This document shows, in pieces, positions 8,099 to 17,214 of a stretch of DNA of 29,741 bases. This DNA comes from Taishania sp045629585 (GTDB lineage: Bacteria; Bacteroidota; Bacteroidia; Flavobacteriales_D; Crocinitomicaceae), in contig JAZQRM010000091.1 in the NCBI GenBank assembly GCA_045629585.1, positions 1 to 29,741 on the forward strand, given 5' to 3'. The translations under genes and the position numbers were made by a program. The notes beneath the pieces were generated by a model. The model was not told the origin of the DNA. It worked only from the letters and a program-made list of their open reading frames with translations, and did not search any database. Positions within the stretch are counted from its first letter, which is position 1, and each line of letters opens with the position of its first letter.

Positions 8099-8734
8099 AT
8101 GTATATTCAACGCCAAGCCAAAGTACTTACTTTAGGTAATCCAGATTCCAAGCGTTTACTCGTTGTATTGCACGGATATGGACAATTAGCCGATTATTTC
8201 ATTCGTAAATTCGTTTCTTTAGAAAATGACTTTTTTATCGTAGCTCCAGAAGGCCCTCACCGTTTTTATTTAAATGGTTTTTCAGGTCGTGTGGGCGCAT
8301 CATGGATGACAAAGGAAAAACGTGATTGGGACATTACTGATAATATGAATTACCTGAATCAGGTGCTTGATAAGTACGGTATCGACAAGGAAATACACAT
8401 ACTAGGATTTTCTCAAGGTGGCGCAACAGCAGCGCGATTTGTTGCACAAACGCAATATCCCATTTTTAATTTCATTTGTTGGGCAAGTGCCTTCCCTGAA
8501 GAAATAACCCCTCAAAACAATGACAATTTTAAAAAAAGCCATTTGAATTTTGTTTTAGGCGACGAAGATCCTTTTTTTACAAAGGAAGACGCTCAACTAG
8601 CAATTGAAGGATATCAAAATAAAGGATTTACGACTACCTTATTTAAAGGAAAGCATGATATTGAAATGAATACATTGCATACTGTTCTAAATATCCCTAC
8701 TTTTGGCACGCTTTCTGTTAATACTCAGAAGTAA
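8099..8734 (+). CDS. Alpha/beta-hydrolase, phospholipase/carboxylesterase family
   Basis: 211 aa, no signal peptide, so cytosolic. The fold begins with VVLHGYG (oxyanion hole, ~22-28), the nucleophile elbow is GFSQGG with S105, the acid is D155 or D157 (LGDEDPFF) and the base is H186 (GKHD). This layout and length match the abhydrolase_2 (carboxylesterase/thioesterase) family. The substrate is not known. The start ATG is 3 nt after the stop of the lipoprotein gene, and the LolA-like gene follows 21 nt later, so the three are probably co-transcribed. Confidence 0.88.
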   Translation: MYIQRQAKVLTLGNPDSKRLLVVLHGYGQLADYFIRKFVSLENDFFIVAPEGPHRFYLNGFSGRVGASWMTKEKRDWDITDNMNYLNQVLDKYGIDKEIHILGFSQGGATAARFVAQTQYPIFNFICWASAFPEEITPQNNDNFKKSHLNFVLGDEDPFFTKEDAQLAIEGYQNKGFTTTLFKGKHDIEMNTLHTVLNIPTFGTLSVNTQK

Positions 8735-8755
8735 TAAATACGCAATTTAATAAAC

Positions 8756-9388
8756 ATGAAATATCTTTTAATTCTTTTATCATTCATAGGCTTTGTAGCT
8801 TATGGACAGGACGCTAAGGCTGATGCGATTTTAAAAACTATATCCGATAAAGTAAAAGCAAGCTCTTCTTTTTATATGGAGTTTTCGGCTAATATCAAAA
8901 ACTCGTCATCTGGCTTAAATGAAAACAACTCAGGAAAAGGTTGGGTGAAAGGAAATAAATATTACGCTACATATGGTGAAGCAATCCGATTATCAAATGG
9001 TAAAAAAGTTTGGACTATTTTAAAAGAAGATAAAATGGTTTATATCTCTGATGTAGACGCTTCAGATGGCGCCATGAATCCAAAACAAATATTGACAATG
9101 TGGGATTCTGGATTCAAAACAAAATATGAAAAAGAGACTACATTAGGTAGTGAGGCTGTACATATGATTAGCTTATATCCAAAAGATCCAAAAAAAGCAG
9201 AATACCATACGATTACCGTTTACGTTTCTAAAAATGGCAATGAGTTGAAAAAAGCAACCATGAAAGGAAAAGACGGTACGATAATGAATTATACGGTTAA
9301 CAAATTACAATTCAATACACCTGTTGATGACTCGAAATTTGTATTTGATAAATCAAAATTCCCTGGATATCAAATTGTAGAAGATTAA
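8756..9388 (+). CDS. LolA-like outer-membrane lipoprotein carrier
   Basis: 210 aa. A signal peptide ends at ~AYGQ (residue 18), so the mature protein is periplasmic. The sequence then follows the LolA pattern seen in Bacteroidota: an N-terminal helix (DAILKTISDKVKASSSFYMEF), a half-barrel of strands with a GKGWVKGNKYY hairpin, and a C-terminal strand region ending NTPVDDSKFVFDKSKFPG. By family it shuttles lipoproteins across the periplasm. It is the last gene of the operon and is followed by a terminator at 9409-9435. The nearby lipoprotein at 7313 may be a client or simply a neighbour. Confidence 0.85.
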   Translation: MKYLLILLSFIGFVAYGQDAKADAILKTISDKVKASSSFYMEFSANIKNSSSGLNENNSGKGWVKGNKYYATYGEAIRLSNGKKVWTILKEDKMVYISDVDASDGAMNPKQILTMWDSGFKTKYEKETTLGSEAVHMISLYPKDPKKAEYHTITVYVSKNGNELKKATMKGKDGTIMNYTVNKLQFNTPVDDSKFVFDKSKFPGYQIVED

Positions 9389-9408
9389 TTGTACCAAAAA
9401 TACAGAAG

Positions 9409-9441
9409 GCCCTAATGATTTTATATTGTTAGGGCTTTTTT
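9409..9441 (+). terminator. Terminator after the LolA-like gene
   Basis: Stem GCCCTAA (9409-9415) with TTAGGGC (9429-9435), 13-nt loop, then six T residues. It closes the operon starting at 7313. Confidence 0.8.
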
Positions 9442-9575
9442 ATAAGATATACTCAACACGAAAGCGGTGTAGTTGCAATATATCTAAGCGGCTACATTAT
9501 ACTTTTTAGAACCTTTAGAAGTCCCTCCTATTCTTATCACATCAAAACTATCCGTTCTTTGTTAAAAATACAAGA

Positions 9576-9609
9576 CAAAAAAAAAGACTCTACCTGAGGT
9601 AAAGTCTTT
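9576..9609 (-). terminator. Terminator of the E1 dehydrogenase gene
   Basis: Stem AAAGACT (9583-9589) with AGTCTTT (9603-9609), extended by TACCT/AGGTA (9591-9595, 9597-9601), followed on the minus strand by a long T-run. It lies 22 bp after the stop codon at 9631. Confidence 0.82.
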
Positions 9610-9630
9610 GCTTTTAATATCAAATTTTAT

Positions 9631-11634
9631 TTAGTAAGCTAGTAAATCTTTTACTGCTTGATCTAACTTCAATTGTGGTAAAAATTGAGCTTCTAATGAA
9701 GGAGTAAATGGTACAGCTGTATCCAACGAAGCTAGGCGCTTCACAGGTGCATCTAAATCTTGAAAACAATGCTCTGCTATTAGCGCAGCTACTTCTCCTC
9801 CTAAACCGCCTGTTAGACAATCTTCATGGAAAACCAGTGCCTTACCCGTTTTGCGAACTGCTTTAAAAATTGCCTCTTTATCTAAAGGAAGTAATGTTCT
9901 TAAATCTAACAACTCTATGGATAATTCTGGATTTTGGTTCATGTATTCTTGCGCCCATAAAACCCCTAAACCATAGGTTATTATCGTCAAATCATTTCCT
10001 TCAGCAACGGTTCTTGCCTTACCAATTTCAACCGTATACGCATTTGTTGACACCTCTCCTTTTAAACTACGGTACAAAAATTTATGTTCAAAGAACATCA
10101 CCGGATTTGGGTCGTTTATAGCTGCAATCAATAAACCTTTTGCATCCTCTGGCGTAGATGGATACACCACTTTTAAACCCGGAGTATGGGTAAACCAAGC
10201 TTCATTTGATTGTGAGTGGAATGGTCCTGCAGCAGTATTTGCTCCTGTAGGCATACGAACGACTACATCCGCATTTTGTCCCCAACGCCAATGCATTTTT
10301 GCTAAATTATTGATGATCTGATTAAAACCACACGTCACAAAATCCGCAAATTGCATTTCTACGACAGCTTTCATTCCTGCAATCGATAAACCTAAACCTG
10401 CACCAACTATTGCACTTTCGCAAATTGGTGTGTTTCTAACGCGCTCTTTTCCAAATTGATCAACAAATCCTTCGGTTACCTTAAATACACCTCCATACTC
10501 AGCGATATCTTGCCCCATGATTACTAAATCAGAATGGTTTTCCATCGACTGCTTTAAACCTTCCTGAATAGCATCAATAAAACGGATTTCCTTTTTATCA
10601 GTTGAAGGTTCAATGGGGTTATATTCATAAGGTGCATACATATCTGCCACCTCTGTTTCAACATTGGGTACAATTTTATCTTCGGCATTTGCTTTATCAA
10701 AACTAACTTGTATCAATTGCTTTATCTCATTAGTATATTGCTCATCCAATTCATCCGTTAAAACGCCAATCTCTTTCAAAAAGGAATGATAATTATCGAT
10801 TGGATCATAATCCTTCCATTCCTCTTGTAAACCTTCTGGATAATATTTTGTTCCTGATGCTTCTTCGTGACCACGCATACGGAAAGTCATTAACTCCAAA
10901 ATAACAGGTTTATTATCCTGCTTCATTTTCTCACGAATTGAACGAACTGCTTCAATGACTGCAAGGACATTATTCCCATCTACTTGAATACCTTCTATAC
11001 CATATCCAATCGCTTTATCCGTAAATTGCTTACAATTAAATTGTTCTCTTGATGGCGTAGATAATCCCCATTTATTGTTTTCAATAGCGAATATCACTGG
11101 TAAATCCCAAACAGAGGCAACATTTAGTGCTTCGTGAAAATCACCTTCTGAGGCTCCACCATCACCTGTAAAAACAAGCGTTGTTTGCTTATTTTCTTTC
11201 AGTTTATTTGCTAAAGCGACTCCATCAGCTAAAGCCAACTGTGGTCCAAGATGAGAAATCATCCCTACAACTTTGTGTTCCTGGGTTCCAAAATGAAAAG
11301 AACGATCGCGACCTTTCGTAAATCCATTTGCTTTACCTTGAAATTGAGAAAACAAACGTGGTAATTCAATTCCTCGAGTTGTAAAGACTCCTAAATTTCG
11401 GTGCATTGGAAAAATATACTCCTCTTGATCCATTGCGTAAGCAGTTCCTACAGAAATTCCTTCTTGTCCCCATCCAGAAAACCATTTAGTGATCTTTCCT
11501 TGTCGAAGATAGATGAGCATTTTCTCTTCAATTAATCGAGGTAAGATTAATTTTTTATAAATAGCTAATAATTCTTGATCACTAAACGAGGTACGATCAA
11601 ATTCAATTTTCCTTTTCTCTAGCTGAACTTGCAT
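9631..11634 (-). CDS. 2-oxoacid dehydrogenase E1, alpha and beta subunits fused
   Basis: 667 aa in one chain. Residues ~20-330 are an E1-alpha domain with the thiamine-diphosphate motif G157-D158-G159...N186-N187. Residues ~345-667 are an E1-beta domain starting IRFIDAIQEGL and including GQDIAEYGGVF and the MQFADF segment. E1 decarboxylates a 2-oxoacid and passes the acyl group to lipoyl-E2. The heterotetrameric E1 type includes branched-chain 2-oxoacid and some pyruvate dehydrogenases; sequence alone does not fix the substrate, though fused forms in Bacteroidota are usually annotated as branched-chain (2-oxoisovalerate). No E2 or E3 gene is in this window. A -7 box TAGATTTG lies at 11663-11656; a terminator follows the gene. 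Confidence 0.93.
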   Translation of the reverse strand: MQVQLEKRKIEFDRTSFSDQELLAIYKKLILPRLIEEKMLIYLRQGKITKWFSGWGQEGISVGTAYAMDQEEYIFPMHRNLGVFTTRGIELPRLFSQFQGKANGFTKGRDRSFHFGTQEHKVVGMISHLGPQLALADGVALANKLKENKQTTLVFTGDGGASEGDFHEALNVASVWDLPVIFAIENNKWGLSTPSREQFNCKQFTDKAIGYGIEGIQVDGNNVLAVIEAVRSIREKMKQDNKPVILELMTFRMRGHEEASGTKYYPEGLQEEWKDYDPIDNYHSFLKEIGVLTDELDEQYTNEIKQLIQVSFDKANAEDKIVPNVETEVADMYAPYEYNPIEPSTDKKEIRFIDAIQEGLKQSMENHSDLVIMGQDIAEYGGVFKVTEGFVDQFGKERVRNTPICESAIVGAGLGLSIAGMKAVVEMQFADFVTCGFNQIINNLAKMHWRWGQNADVVVRMPTGANTAAGPFHSQSNEAWFTHTPGLKVVYPSTPEDAKGLLIAAINDPNPVMFFEHKFLYRSLKGEVSTNAYTVEIGKARTVAEGNDLTIITYGLGVLWAQEYMNQNPELSIELLDLRTLLPLDKEAIFKAVRKTGKALVFHEDCLTGGLGGEVAALIAEHCFQDLDAPVKRLASLDTAVPFTPSLEAQFLPQLKLDQAVKDLLAY

Positions 11635-11655
11635 AAGTTTTGATTAATAGATTAA

Positions 11656-11663
11656 CAAATCTA
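11656..11663 (-). promoter_or_regulatory. -7 box of the E1 dehydrogenase gene
   Basis: Minus-strand TAGATTTG matches TAnnTTTG and lies 21 bp before the ATG at 11634. No good TTTG is visible at the right distance, so this is a weak call. Confidence 0.35.
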
Positions 11664-11858
11664 ATTCAAATTATTTACTTCTAACAGCTTAAAACAGCTA
11701 TTATTACTTTCCGTTAAATAATCATTGATAAGGAGGATATATTCAAAGAGAATACCTGTCTGTTCAAATAGTACAAATAAGATGTAGTAAAGTCCTGAAA
11801 ACAAACAACCAAATAGCCATATTTGCGTCTAAGAAATAGATTTCTAATCCTCTACTAT

Positions 11859-14573
11859 ATGAGAAATATAATAAAACCTTTAATTGCTTTAATCTTAACA
11901 CTTACATCAAGTGTGAGTTATAGTCAAATTTGTTTGGGTAATGATACTACGGTTTGTCTAAACCAACCGTTGACTCTAAATGTTTGTGATGCATTGACAA
12001 ACGTAAATTCTCAAACAGTAGTTCTAGATAACGTTACCAATGTTAGCCTTAGTGATGACGTTTGGAGTGCAGCTATCAACATTGGTTTCACTTTCAATTT
12101 TTACGGTGTAAATTACACGCAATGTCTTATTGGATCTAATGGACTTCTAGGTTTTGACATTTCTAGAGCACGTGCTTATTGTGAGTACTCAACTGCAAAT
12201 AATTTAACATTTCCAAACACTGGATATGCAGGTACAAGAAATACTGCAATGATTGCTTTTTCGGATATCAACCCAGGAGCAGGTGGTCAAGTTTATTACA
12301 AGTCAGAAGGAGTTGCACCTAACCGACGATTTTTTGTGGTTTATGACAACGTACCATCCTTTAGCGCAAGTGATTGTAACTTCCTAGTTATAATCCTATT
12401 TGAAGGTAGTAACAATATTGAGTACCACATTTCCAACAAAGCTGTTAATGTAACTTGGAACGGTGGACGTGCTACGCAAGGAGTACAAAATAACGCAGGT
12501 TCTCAAGGAGTTATTCATCCAGGTCGAAACAACCAACAATGGACAGCTGTAAATGATGCTAAATTGTATACACCAACAGCACCAAACAATACAAACAACT
12601 ACACGATTTCAAATATTCCTCTTAAAATTATTCGCAGAACAGGTGGAAATGTGAATTTCCAATGGAGGTCAACCACAGGTCAAACTTATGCTTACAACAA
12701 TGGTCGTATGACTGTGCCAACTAACCAAGTAGGTAGAATAGGATATATATTAACATCAACGGCAACAGGTTGTTCTGCGGTAGCAGCTATAACAAACGAT
12801 ACAACTTGGGTTACCGTTGGTAACTTGACATTAACAACTAGTAACACGACGGATATCTGTCAATCATCACAAGGAACAGCTACAGTTGTCCCAGCTGGAG
12901 GAAGTGGGAATTACACTTACAACTGGCCAACACTAGGTCAAACAACACCTACAGCATTAAACGTACCAGCGGGTACACATCAAGTACAAGTACGTGACAA
13001 CAATGGCTGTACAGGTAATGCAAACATTACTGTACCCAACCAAAACGCAAGCTATGCAGCTACAAGTACATTAATATCTTGTGTTGGTGGAGCTGACGGA
13101 ACAGCTACGGCAACCATGACACCATTGATAGGAACACCTAATTACCTATGGAGTAATGGTCAAACTACGCAAACTGCCACTGGTCTTTCCGCAGGAACAT
13201 ACACTTGTACCATTTCAACTACCTCAGGATGTTCAGGAACAGTAACGGTAACGGTAACTGAAATACCAGGCTTGAATGCAGTAATTGCTAATTTTACTGA
13301 TGTAACCTGTAATAGTGGTAATGATGGAAGTATAGAAGTTACAGCAAATGGAGGAACGCAACCATACAATTACTTATGGTCGGGTTCGGACAGCGCAACC
13401 TCAAACAATGCTTCTCGTGCTACAGATTTATTTGAAGGTGAGCACACAATTATAGTGAGTGACGCAAATGGATGTAGCTTTAACTTAACACAGCAAATTA
13501 ATCAACCATCAGAAATCACAATTAGTTATATAACTCCAGAGACACAAATCTGTCCCGAGCACCAAATTGAATTATCAGCAAATGCAAACGGAGGATCTTC
13601 AAATTATATATACAATTGGTACTTAAATGGAGTTCAGATTGGAAATACACAAAATATCATTGTTGACCCTTCGGTGACTAACACGAGCTATTGTGTTTCG
13701 ATTAGTGAAGAGTGTGGTTCTTTTTCTCCAGCAAAAGATACGTGTACAACGATCACATTCCCTACTCCTATTCCACCTCAATTAGCCGCTAATTTCTATG
13801 AAAACTGTCAACCTGGAATTCTAGAGTTCACAAATGTTTCACCTAACATCGAAGAACTTGCGTCTACTTATATTGAATTTGGAGATAATAAAAACGGGCT
13901 ATTTTTAAATGGAGCTGGTGGAACTCACGATTATCCTCGAATTGGATCATATACATTAAGAGTAACAAACACTTCAATTTATGGGTGTGAATACGCAACT
14001 GTTTTAGAAAATTTCTTTACCGTGTTACCTCCACCAACTGCACGTTTTAATTTCCAAAACAATCCAACATCCGTATTTGAAACAGTTGTTCCAACATACA
14101 ATAAATCAACACCAGACGTTGTGAGATGGCAATGGTACGCTCCAGGATCAACTCCAAGTACATCCACATTAGAAAACCCAATCTTCACTTATCCAGAAGG
14201 TGACGAAGGTACTTACCCTGTTACGTTAATAGTAGAGTCTTATTTAGGCTGTATGGATACGTTAACACTTGATTTAATAATTGAAGATCAAGTATTACTA
14301 TTTGCACCGAATGCATTCACACCAAATGGAGATGAATTCAATAACCTTTGGAGAATCTATGTTAAAGGAATTGATATCTACAGTTTCAACATGGTTATCT
14401 ATAATCGTTGGGGAGAAGCAATATTTGAAAGTAACAATGCAGAAGTTGGTTGGGATGGAACTTACAATGGAAATCTAGTACCCACAGGACAATATAGCTG
14501 GAAAGCCGAAGTCAGAAACAAAAACAATGACGGAAAACACATTTTTAATGGAGGCATTAATTTATTGAGATAA
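11859..14573 (+). CDS. T9SS-secreted adhesin-like protein with SprB-type repeats
   Basis: 904 aa from the ATG at 11859; an in-frame TTG at 11823 would give a poor N-terminus, while the ATG gives a clean signal peptide (ending SVSYSQ). Residues ~50-235 resemble a nidogen-like beta domain (IGFTFNFYG, IAFSDINPG). Three SprB/HYR-like repeats follow at about 330-560, each ending in a D-x-x-GC motif (DNNGC, TTSGC, DANGC). Further Ig- and PKD-like modules reach ~800. Residues ~814-904 (FAPNAFTPNGDEFNN...YNRWGE...WDGTYNG) are the gliding-motility-associated CHU_C domain, the type B T9SS sorting signal. It should be exported and displayed on or released from the surface, perhaps in adhesion or gliding. 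It stands alone, with a terminator overlapping its stop codon. Confidence 0.92.
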   Translation: MRNIIKPLIALILTLTSSVSYSQICLGNDTTVCLNQPLTLNVCDALTNVNSQTVVLDNVTNVSLSDDVWSAAINIGFTFNFYGVNYTQCLIGSNGLLGFDISRARAYCEYSTANNLTFPNTGYAGTRNTAMIAFSDINPGAGGQVYYKSEGVAPNRRFFVVYDNVPSFSASDCNFLVIILFEGSNNIEYHISNKAVNVTWNGGRATQGVQNNAGSQGVIHPGRNNQQWTAVNDAKLYTPTAPNNTNNYTISNIPLKIIRRTGGNVNFQWRSTTGQTYAYNNGRMTVPTNQVGRIGYILTSTATGCSAVAAITNDTTWVTVGNLTLTTSNTTDICQSSQGTATVVPAGGSGNYTYNWPTLGQTTPTALNVPAGTHQVQVRDNNGCTGNANITVPNQNASYAATSTLISCVGGADGTATATMTPLIGTPNYLWSNGQTTQTATGLSAGTYTCTISTTSGCSGTVTVTVTEIPGLNAVIANFTDVTCNSGNDGSIEVTANGGTQPYNYLWSGSDSATSNNASRATDLFEGEHTIIVSDANGCSFNLTQQINQPSEITISYITPETQICPEHQIELSANANGGSSNYIYNWYLNGVQIGNTQNIIVDPSVTNTSYCVSISEECGSFSPAKDTCTTITFPTPIPPQLAANFYENCQPGILEFTNVSPNIEELASTYIEFGDNKNGLFLNGAGGTHDYPRIGSYTLRVTNTSIYGCEYATVLENFFTVLPPPTARFNFQNNPTSVFETVVPTYNKSTPDVVRWQWYAPGSTPSTSTLENPIFTYPEGDEGTYPVTLIVESYLGCMDTLTLDLIIEDQVLLFAPNAFTPNGDEFNNLWRIYVKGIDIYSFNMVIYNRWGEAIFESNNAEVGWDGTYNGNLVPTGQYSWKAEVRNKNNDGKHIFNGGINLLR

Positions 14574-14606
14574 AGAAAAGGGAGATTCATTCTCCCTTTT
14601 CTTTTT
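14572..14606 (+). terminator. Terminator overlapping the adhesin stop codon
   Basis: Fourteen-base-pair perfect stem (14572-14585 with 14591-14604), 5-nt loop TTCAT, then T residues. The stem begins within the TAA stop codon. Confidence 0.85.
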
Positions 14607-14620
14607 TAACAGTTTTTTGG

Positions 14621-14628
14621 TATTTTTG
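14621..14628 (+). promoter_or_regulatory. -7 box of the DUF4197 gene
   Basis: TATTTTTG matches TAnnTTTG, 18 nt before the ATG at 14647 and directly after the adhesin terminator. No TTTG at the correct spacing is seen. Confidence 0.4.
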
Positions 14629-14646
14629 CTTTCTTAAACATTTCAA

Positions 14647-15384
14647 ATGAACAAACACCTTCTACTTCCCTTATTAGTATTTACTTTAAGCGGTTGTGAT
14701 ACATTAAATGATGTTGCCGGTAATGTAATCGCAGCAAATAATACAACTTTAAATTCAAATGCACTTACGAATCCAGAAGTCGTAAATGGATTAAAAGAAG
14801 CTTTAACAATCGGAATAACAAATTCTGTTGACTTGACTTCTGTTGTAAATGGTTTTTTAAACAATGATGCCATCCGTTTACCGTTCCCGCAAGATGCAAT
14901 AGCAGTGAAAGAAAAAGCGATAGAATGGGGATTAGATGGTCAAGTTAAAAAATTTGAAGAAACCTTAAATCGAGCGGCAGAACAAGCTGCTAAAGAAGCT
15001 TTACCTATTTTTAAAAATGCGATCACTCAAATGACAATCCATGATGGATTTACTATTTTGAAAGGTGGTGATGGTGCAGCTACGGCTTATTTAAAAAAGA
15101 CAACAGAACAACAATTAAAAGATGCTTTTCGACCGAAAGTTTTAGAAGCGATCCAAACAGTGAAACTAACCGAGTATTGGAACCCAATAGTGACCCGCTA
15201 CAATCAAGCAGCACCACTTATGGGTTATAATCGTGTCAATGCGGATTTGGATGAATATGTATTAAATCTTGCTACTGAGGGCCTTTTTAAAATGGTTAAC
15301 GAACAAGAGAATAAAATAAGAAAAGACACTGGAGCCAGAGTTACAGAACTACTCAAGAAAGTCTTTGGTTCATTAGATAAGTAA
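14647..15384 (+). CDS. DUF4197 lipoprotein
   Basis: 245 aa. Lipobox TLSGC with C17, so a lipidated periplasmic or outer-membrane protein. The mature part is mostly helical and carries the family hallmarks IRLPFPQDAI, KKFEETLNRAAEQAAKEALPIF, a TIHDGFTILKG segment and the C-terminal LATEGLFKMVNEQENKIRKD. DUF4197 proteins are common in Bacteroidota and Proteobacteria and have no established function that I know of. The gene appears to be monocistronic, between two strong terminators. Confidence 0.9.
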   Translation: MNKHLLLPLLVFTLSGCDTLNDVAGNVIAANNTTLNSNALTNPEVVNGLKEALTIGITNSVDLTSVVNGFLNNDAIRLPFPQDAIAVKEKAIEWGLDGQVKKFEETLNRAAEQAAKEALPIFKNAITQMTIHDGFTILKGGDGAATAYLKKTTEQQLKDAFRPKVLEAIQTVKLTEYWNPIVTRYNQAAPLMGYNRVNADLDEYVLNLATEGLFKMVNEQENKIRKDTGARVTELLKKVFGSLDK

Positions 15385-15390
15385 TTTTTA

Positions 15391-15420
15391 AATCCCACTC
15401 AATAGTGGGATTTTTTTTTG
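15391..15420 (+). terminator. Terminator after the DUF4197 gene
   Basis: Stem AATCCCACT (15391-15399) with AGTGGGATT (15404-15412), 4-nt loop, then a run of eight or more T. Confidence 0.88.
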
Positions 15421-15432
15421 CATTTCTTCTAT

Positions 15433-15461
15433 TTTGCAAGCTATTATTTTGGTTAAATTTG
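15433..15461 (+). promoter_or_regulatory. Promoter of the nucleoside phosphorylase gene
   Basis: TTTG (15433-15436), 17-bp spacer, TAAATTTG (15454-15461). The predicted start site leaves a leader of about 75 nt before the ATG at 15542. Confidence 0.6.
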
Positions 15462-15541
15462 TTTTTCTTCAATAAATTAGAGAATCCTATTAATCAACTC
15501 AATCTCTCCTTTCATTAAACAGTTATATCTAAAAAGAATAT

Positions 15542-16405
15542 ATGACATTTCCAGAATCAGAATTAACCTTAAATGCCAAAGGTGAAGTGTATCACCTAGG
15601 ATTATTGCCGGAAAATATATCTAATCAAATCATTTTGGTTGGTGATCAGGATCGTGTAGAAAAAATCTCATCCTACTTTGAGTCCATTGAATTTAAACAA
15701 CAACACAGAGAATTTGTTACTCATACTGGTTATTACAAAGGAAAGCGCTTAAGTGTTATTTCAACAGGAATTGGTACCGATAATATCGACATCGTACTTA
15801 ACGAGTTAGATGCTTTGGTAAATATCGACTTAAAAACAAGAACTGAAAAACCAACAAAAACGGTTTTGGAAATGATCCGAATCGGTACTTGTGGTATTTT
15901 GCAGGGTGATATTGCTATTCATTCTTATATTTTATCCAAATATTCTGTTGGATTAGATAATATTGCTCATTTTTACGACATTCCATTTACTGATTTTGAA
16001 AAAGAGAATGTACTTAAAATAGCAAAAGCAATGGCATTGCCCACTGCAATTGCACCTTACATGATCGCATCTGATGAAAATTTGAATGCTAAATTGATGG
16101 GACCCAATGTACATGCTGGGATCACAGTAACATCTAGCGGTTTTTACGGACCACAATCGCGGCAATTGACACTGAAAACACATTCAGTAGGATTAGCTGA
16201 CCGCTTAACGGATTTTGAAGGAATCCCAGAAAAAGTGAATAACTTTGAAATGGAAACCTCCGCTATATTTGCTTTATCACGTGGTATGGGACATCAAGCT
16301 TCAGCGATCTGTTTAGGCTTAGCAAATCGTGTCACCAAAGAATTTTCCAAAGATTACACACAACCGATGGAAGAATTGATTCAATATGTTTTGGATCGTA
16401 TTTGA
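15542..16405 (+). CDS. Nucleoside phosphorylase (uridine/purine phosphorylase family)
   Basis: 287 aa, cytosolic. PNP_UDP_1 family: phosphate-binding loop GDQDRV (residues 34-39), STGIGTDN (74-81), RIGTCG (113-118), and the substrate-site FEMETSAI (235-242) in which the EMET Glu/Met contact ribose. The GFYGPQSRQ segment near 200-208 is like the uridine-phosphorylase branch. These enzymes split a nucleoside with phosphate into base and ribose-1-phosphate for salvage. Base preference cannot be fixed from sequence alone. The gene has its own promoter; its last 25 nt overlap the end of cutC on the other strand. Confidence 0.88.
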   Translation: MTFPESELTLNAKGEVYHLGLLPENISNQIILVGDQDRVEKISSYFESIEFKQQHREFVTHTGYYKGKRLSVISTGIGTDNIDIVLNELDALVNIDLKTRTEKPTKTVLEMIRIGTCGILQGDIAIHSYILSKYSVGLDNIAHFYDIPFTDFEKENVLKIAKAMALPTAIAPYMIASDENLNAKLMGPNVHAGITVTSSGFYGPQSRQLTLKTHSVGLADRLTDFEGIPEKVNNFEMETSAIFALSRGMGHQASAICLGLANRVTKEFSKDYTQPMEELIQYVLDRI

Positions 16406-17109
16406 TTAATTGCATCTAAAATTCGCTTTACACGGTTTTCATCTATTGCAAGAAAAGATTCTGTGAAAAGCGAATTTTCATCCACAACTGTTTTTACGGT
16501 TCCAGAAAAATGAATTGAATCGGGTTTAACTTCTGCTAATATTTGTCCAACATTTGCAGCGTTGATACCACCTCCGACCATTATTTCTATTTTCCCTCTT
16601 GCAAAATCTACCATTTGTTTTAAAACAGGCATCCCTATCATTACATTTCGAGCTAATCCAGATGTCAATATGCGATTAACCCCTGAATCGGCTAACATCT
16701 TTATCGATCGTTCCCAATCCCAAACACAATCATCAAATGCTCGGTGAAATGTGACTTCCAGCCCACTGGATTCTTTGATAAACCGTTCCAAAACAACACG
16801 GTCTATCGCTCCAAATTGATCCAAAATACCAATGACAATTCCTTTTCCACCTAAGGATTTTACTAACCGGATATCTTTAATCATTATTTCCACTTCCTCC
16901 TCCGAATAAGCAAATCCTCCAGGTCTTGGTCGAATCAAAACGTGTGTTTCTAACTCTTGTTCAATAGCAAACATGATTCTACCCGCAGAAGGAGTTATCC
17001 CGCCTTGCATAAGATTTTCACATAATTCTATACGATCAAACTTTAATGCTTTAGCCAATTTAATGGATTGCACCGAAGTTGCACATAACTCTATTTTAAT
17101 GTTTTCCAT
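16381..17109 (-). CDS. cutC: CutC family protein
   Basis: 242 aa, a TIM-barrel protein of the CutC family: IELCATSVQS at the start, DRIELCENLMQGGITPS (~25-41), LIRPRPGGFAYS (~58-69), EVTFHRAFD (~119-127), ILTSG and MVGGGIN near the C-terminal phosphate-like site. Historically named for copper homeostasis; its biochemical activity is not settled. Length is normal. Its 3' end overlaps the nucleoside phosphorylase gene by 25 nt, tail to tail, with no terminator visible between the two. A 7-bp inverted repeat (17133-17149) lies upstream of its start. Confidence 0.94.
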   Translation of the reverse strand: MENIKIELCATSVQSIKLAKALKFDRIELCENLMQGGITPSAGRIMFAIEQELETHVLIRPRPGGFAYSEEEVEIMIKDIRLVKSLGGKGIVIGILDQFGAIDRVVLERFIKESSGLEVTFHRAFDDCVWDWERSIKMLADSGVNRILTSGLARNVMIGMPVLKQMVDFARGKIEIMVGGGINAANVGQILAEVKPDSIHFSGTVKTVVDENSLFTESFLAIDENRVKRILDAINQIRSKTY

Positions 17110-17132
17110 ATTGGAATAATCAAATTAAATCC

Positions 17133-17149
17133 TTGATTAAGGTAATCAA
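17133..17149. repeat. Inverted repeat between cutC and the rhodanese-thioredoxin gene
   Basis: Perfect arms TTGATTA (17133-17139) and TAATCAA (17143-17149) with a 3-nt spacer, in the 105-bp divergent region. Could be a regulator site for either gene; no direct support. Confidence 0.3.
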
Positions 17150-17214
17150 AAAAATCTCATATTTTTAACTTAACTACTATAATAACCTTTGTATTTTTAC
17201 ATAAAAAGATTGTC

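Noticed and set aside
11730..11745. Strong Shine-Dalgarno-like string (AAGGAGGATAT) upstream of the adhesin gene
   Set aside because: No start codon follows at a usable distance, and genes in this window do not use such sites; likely chance.
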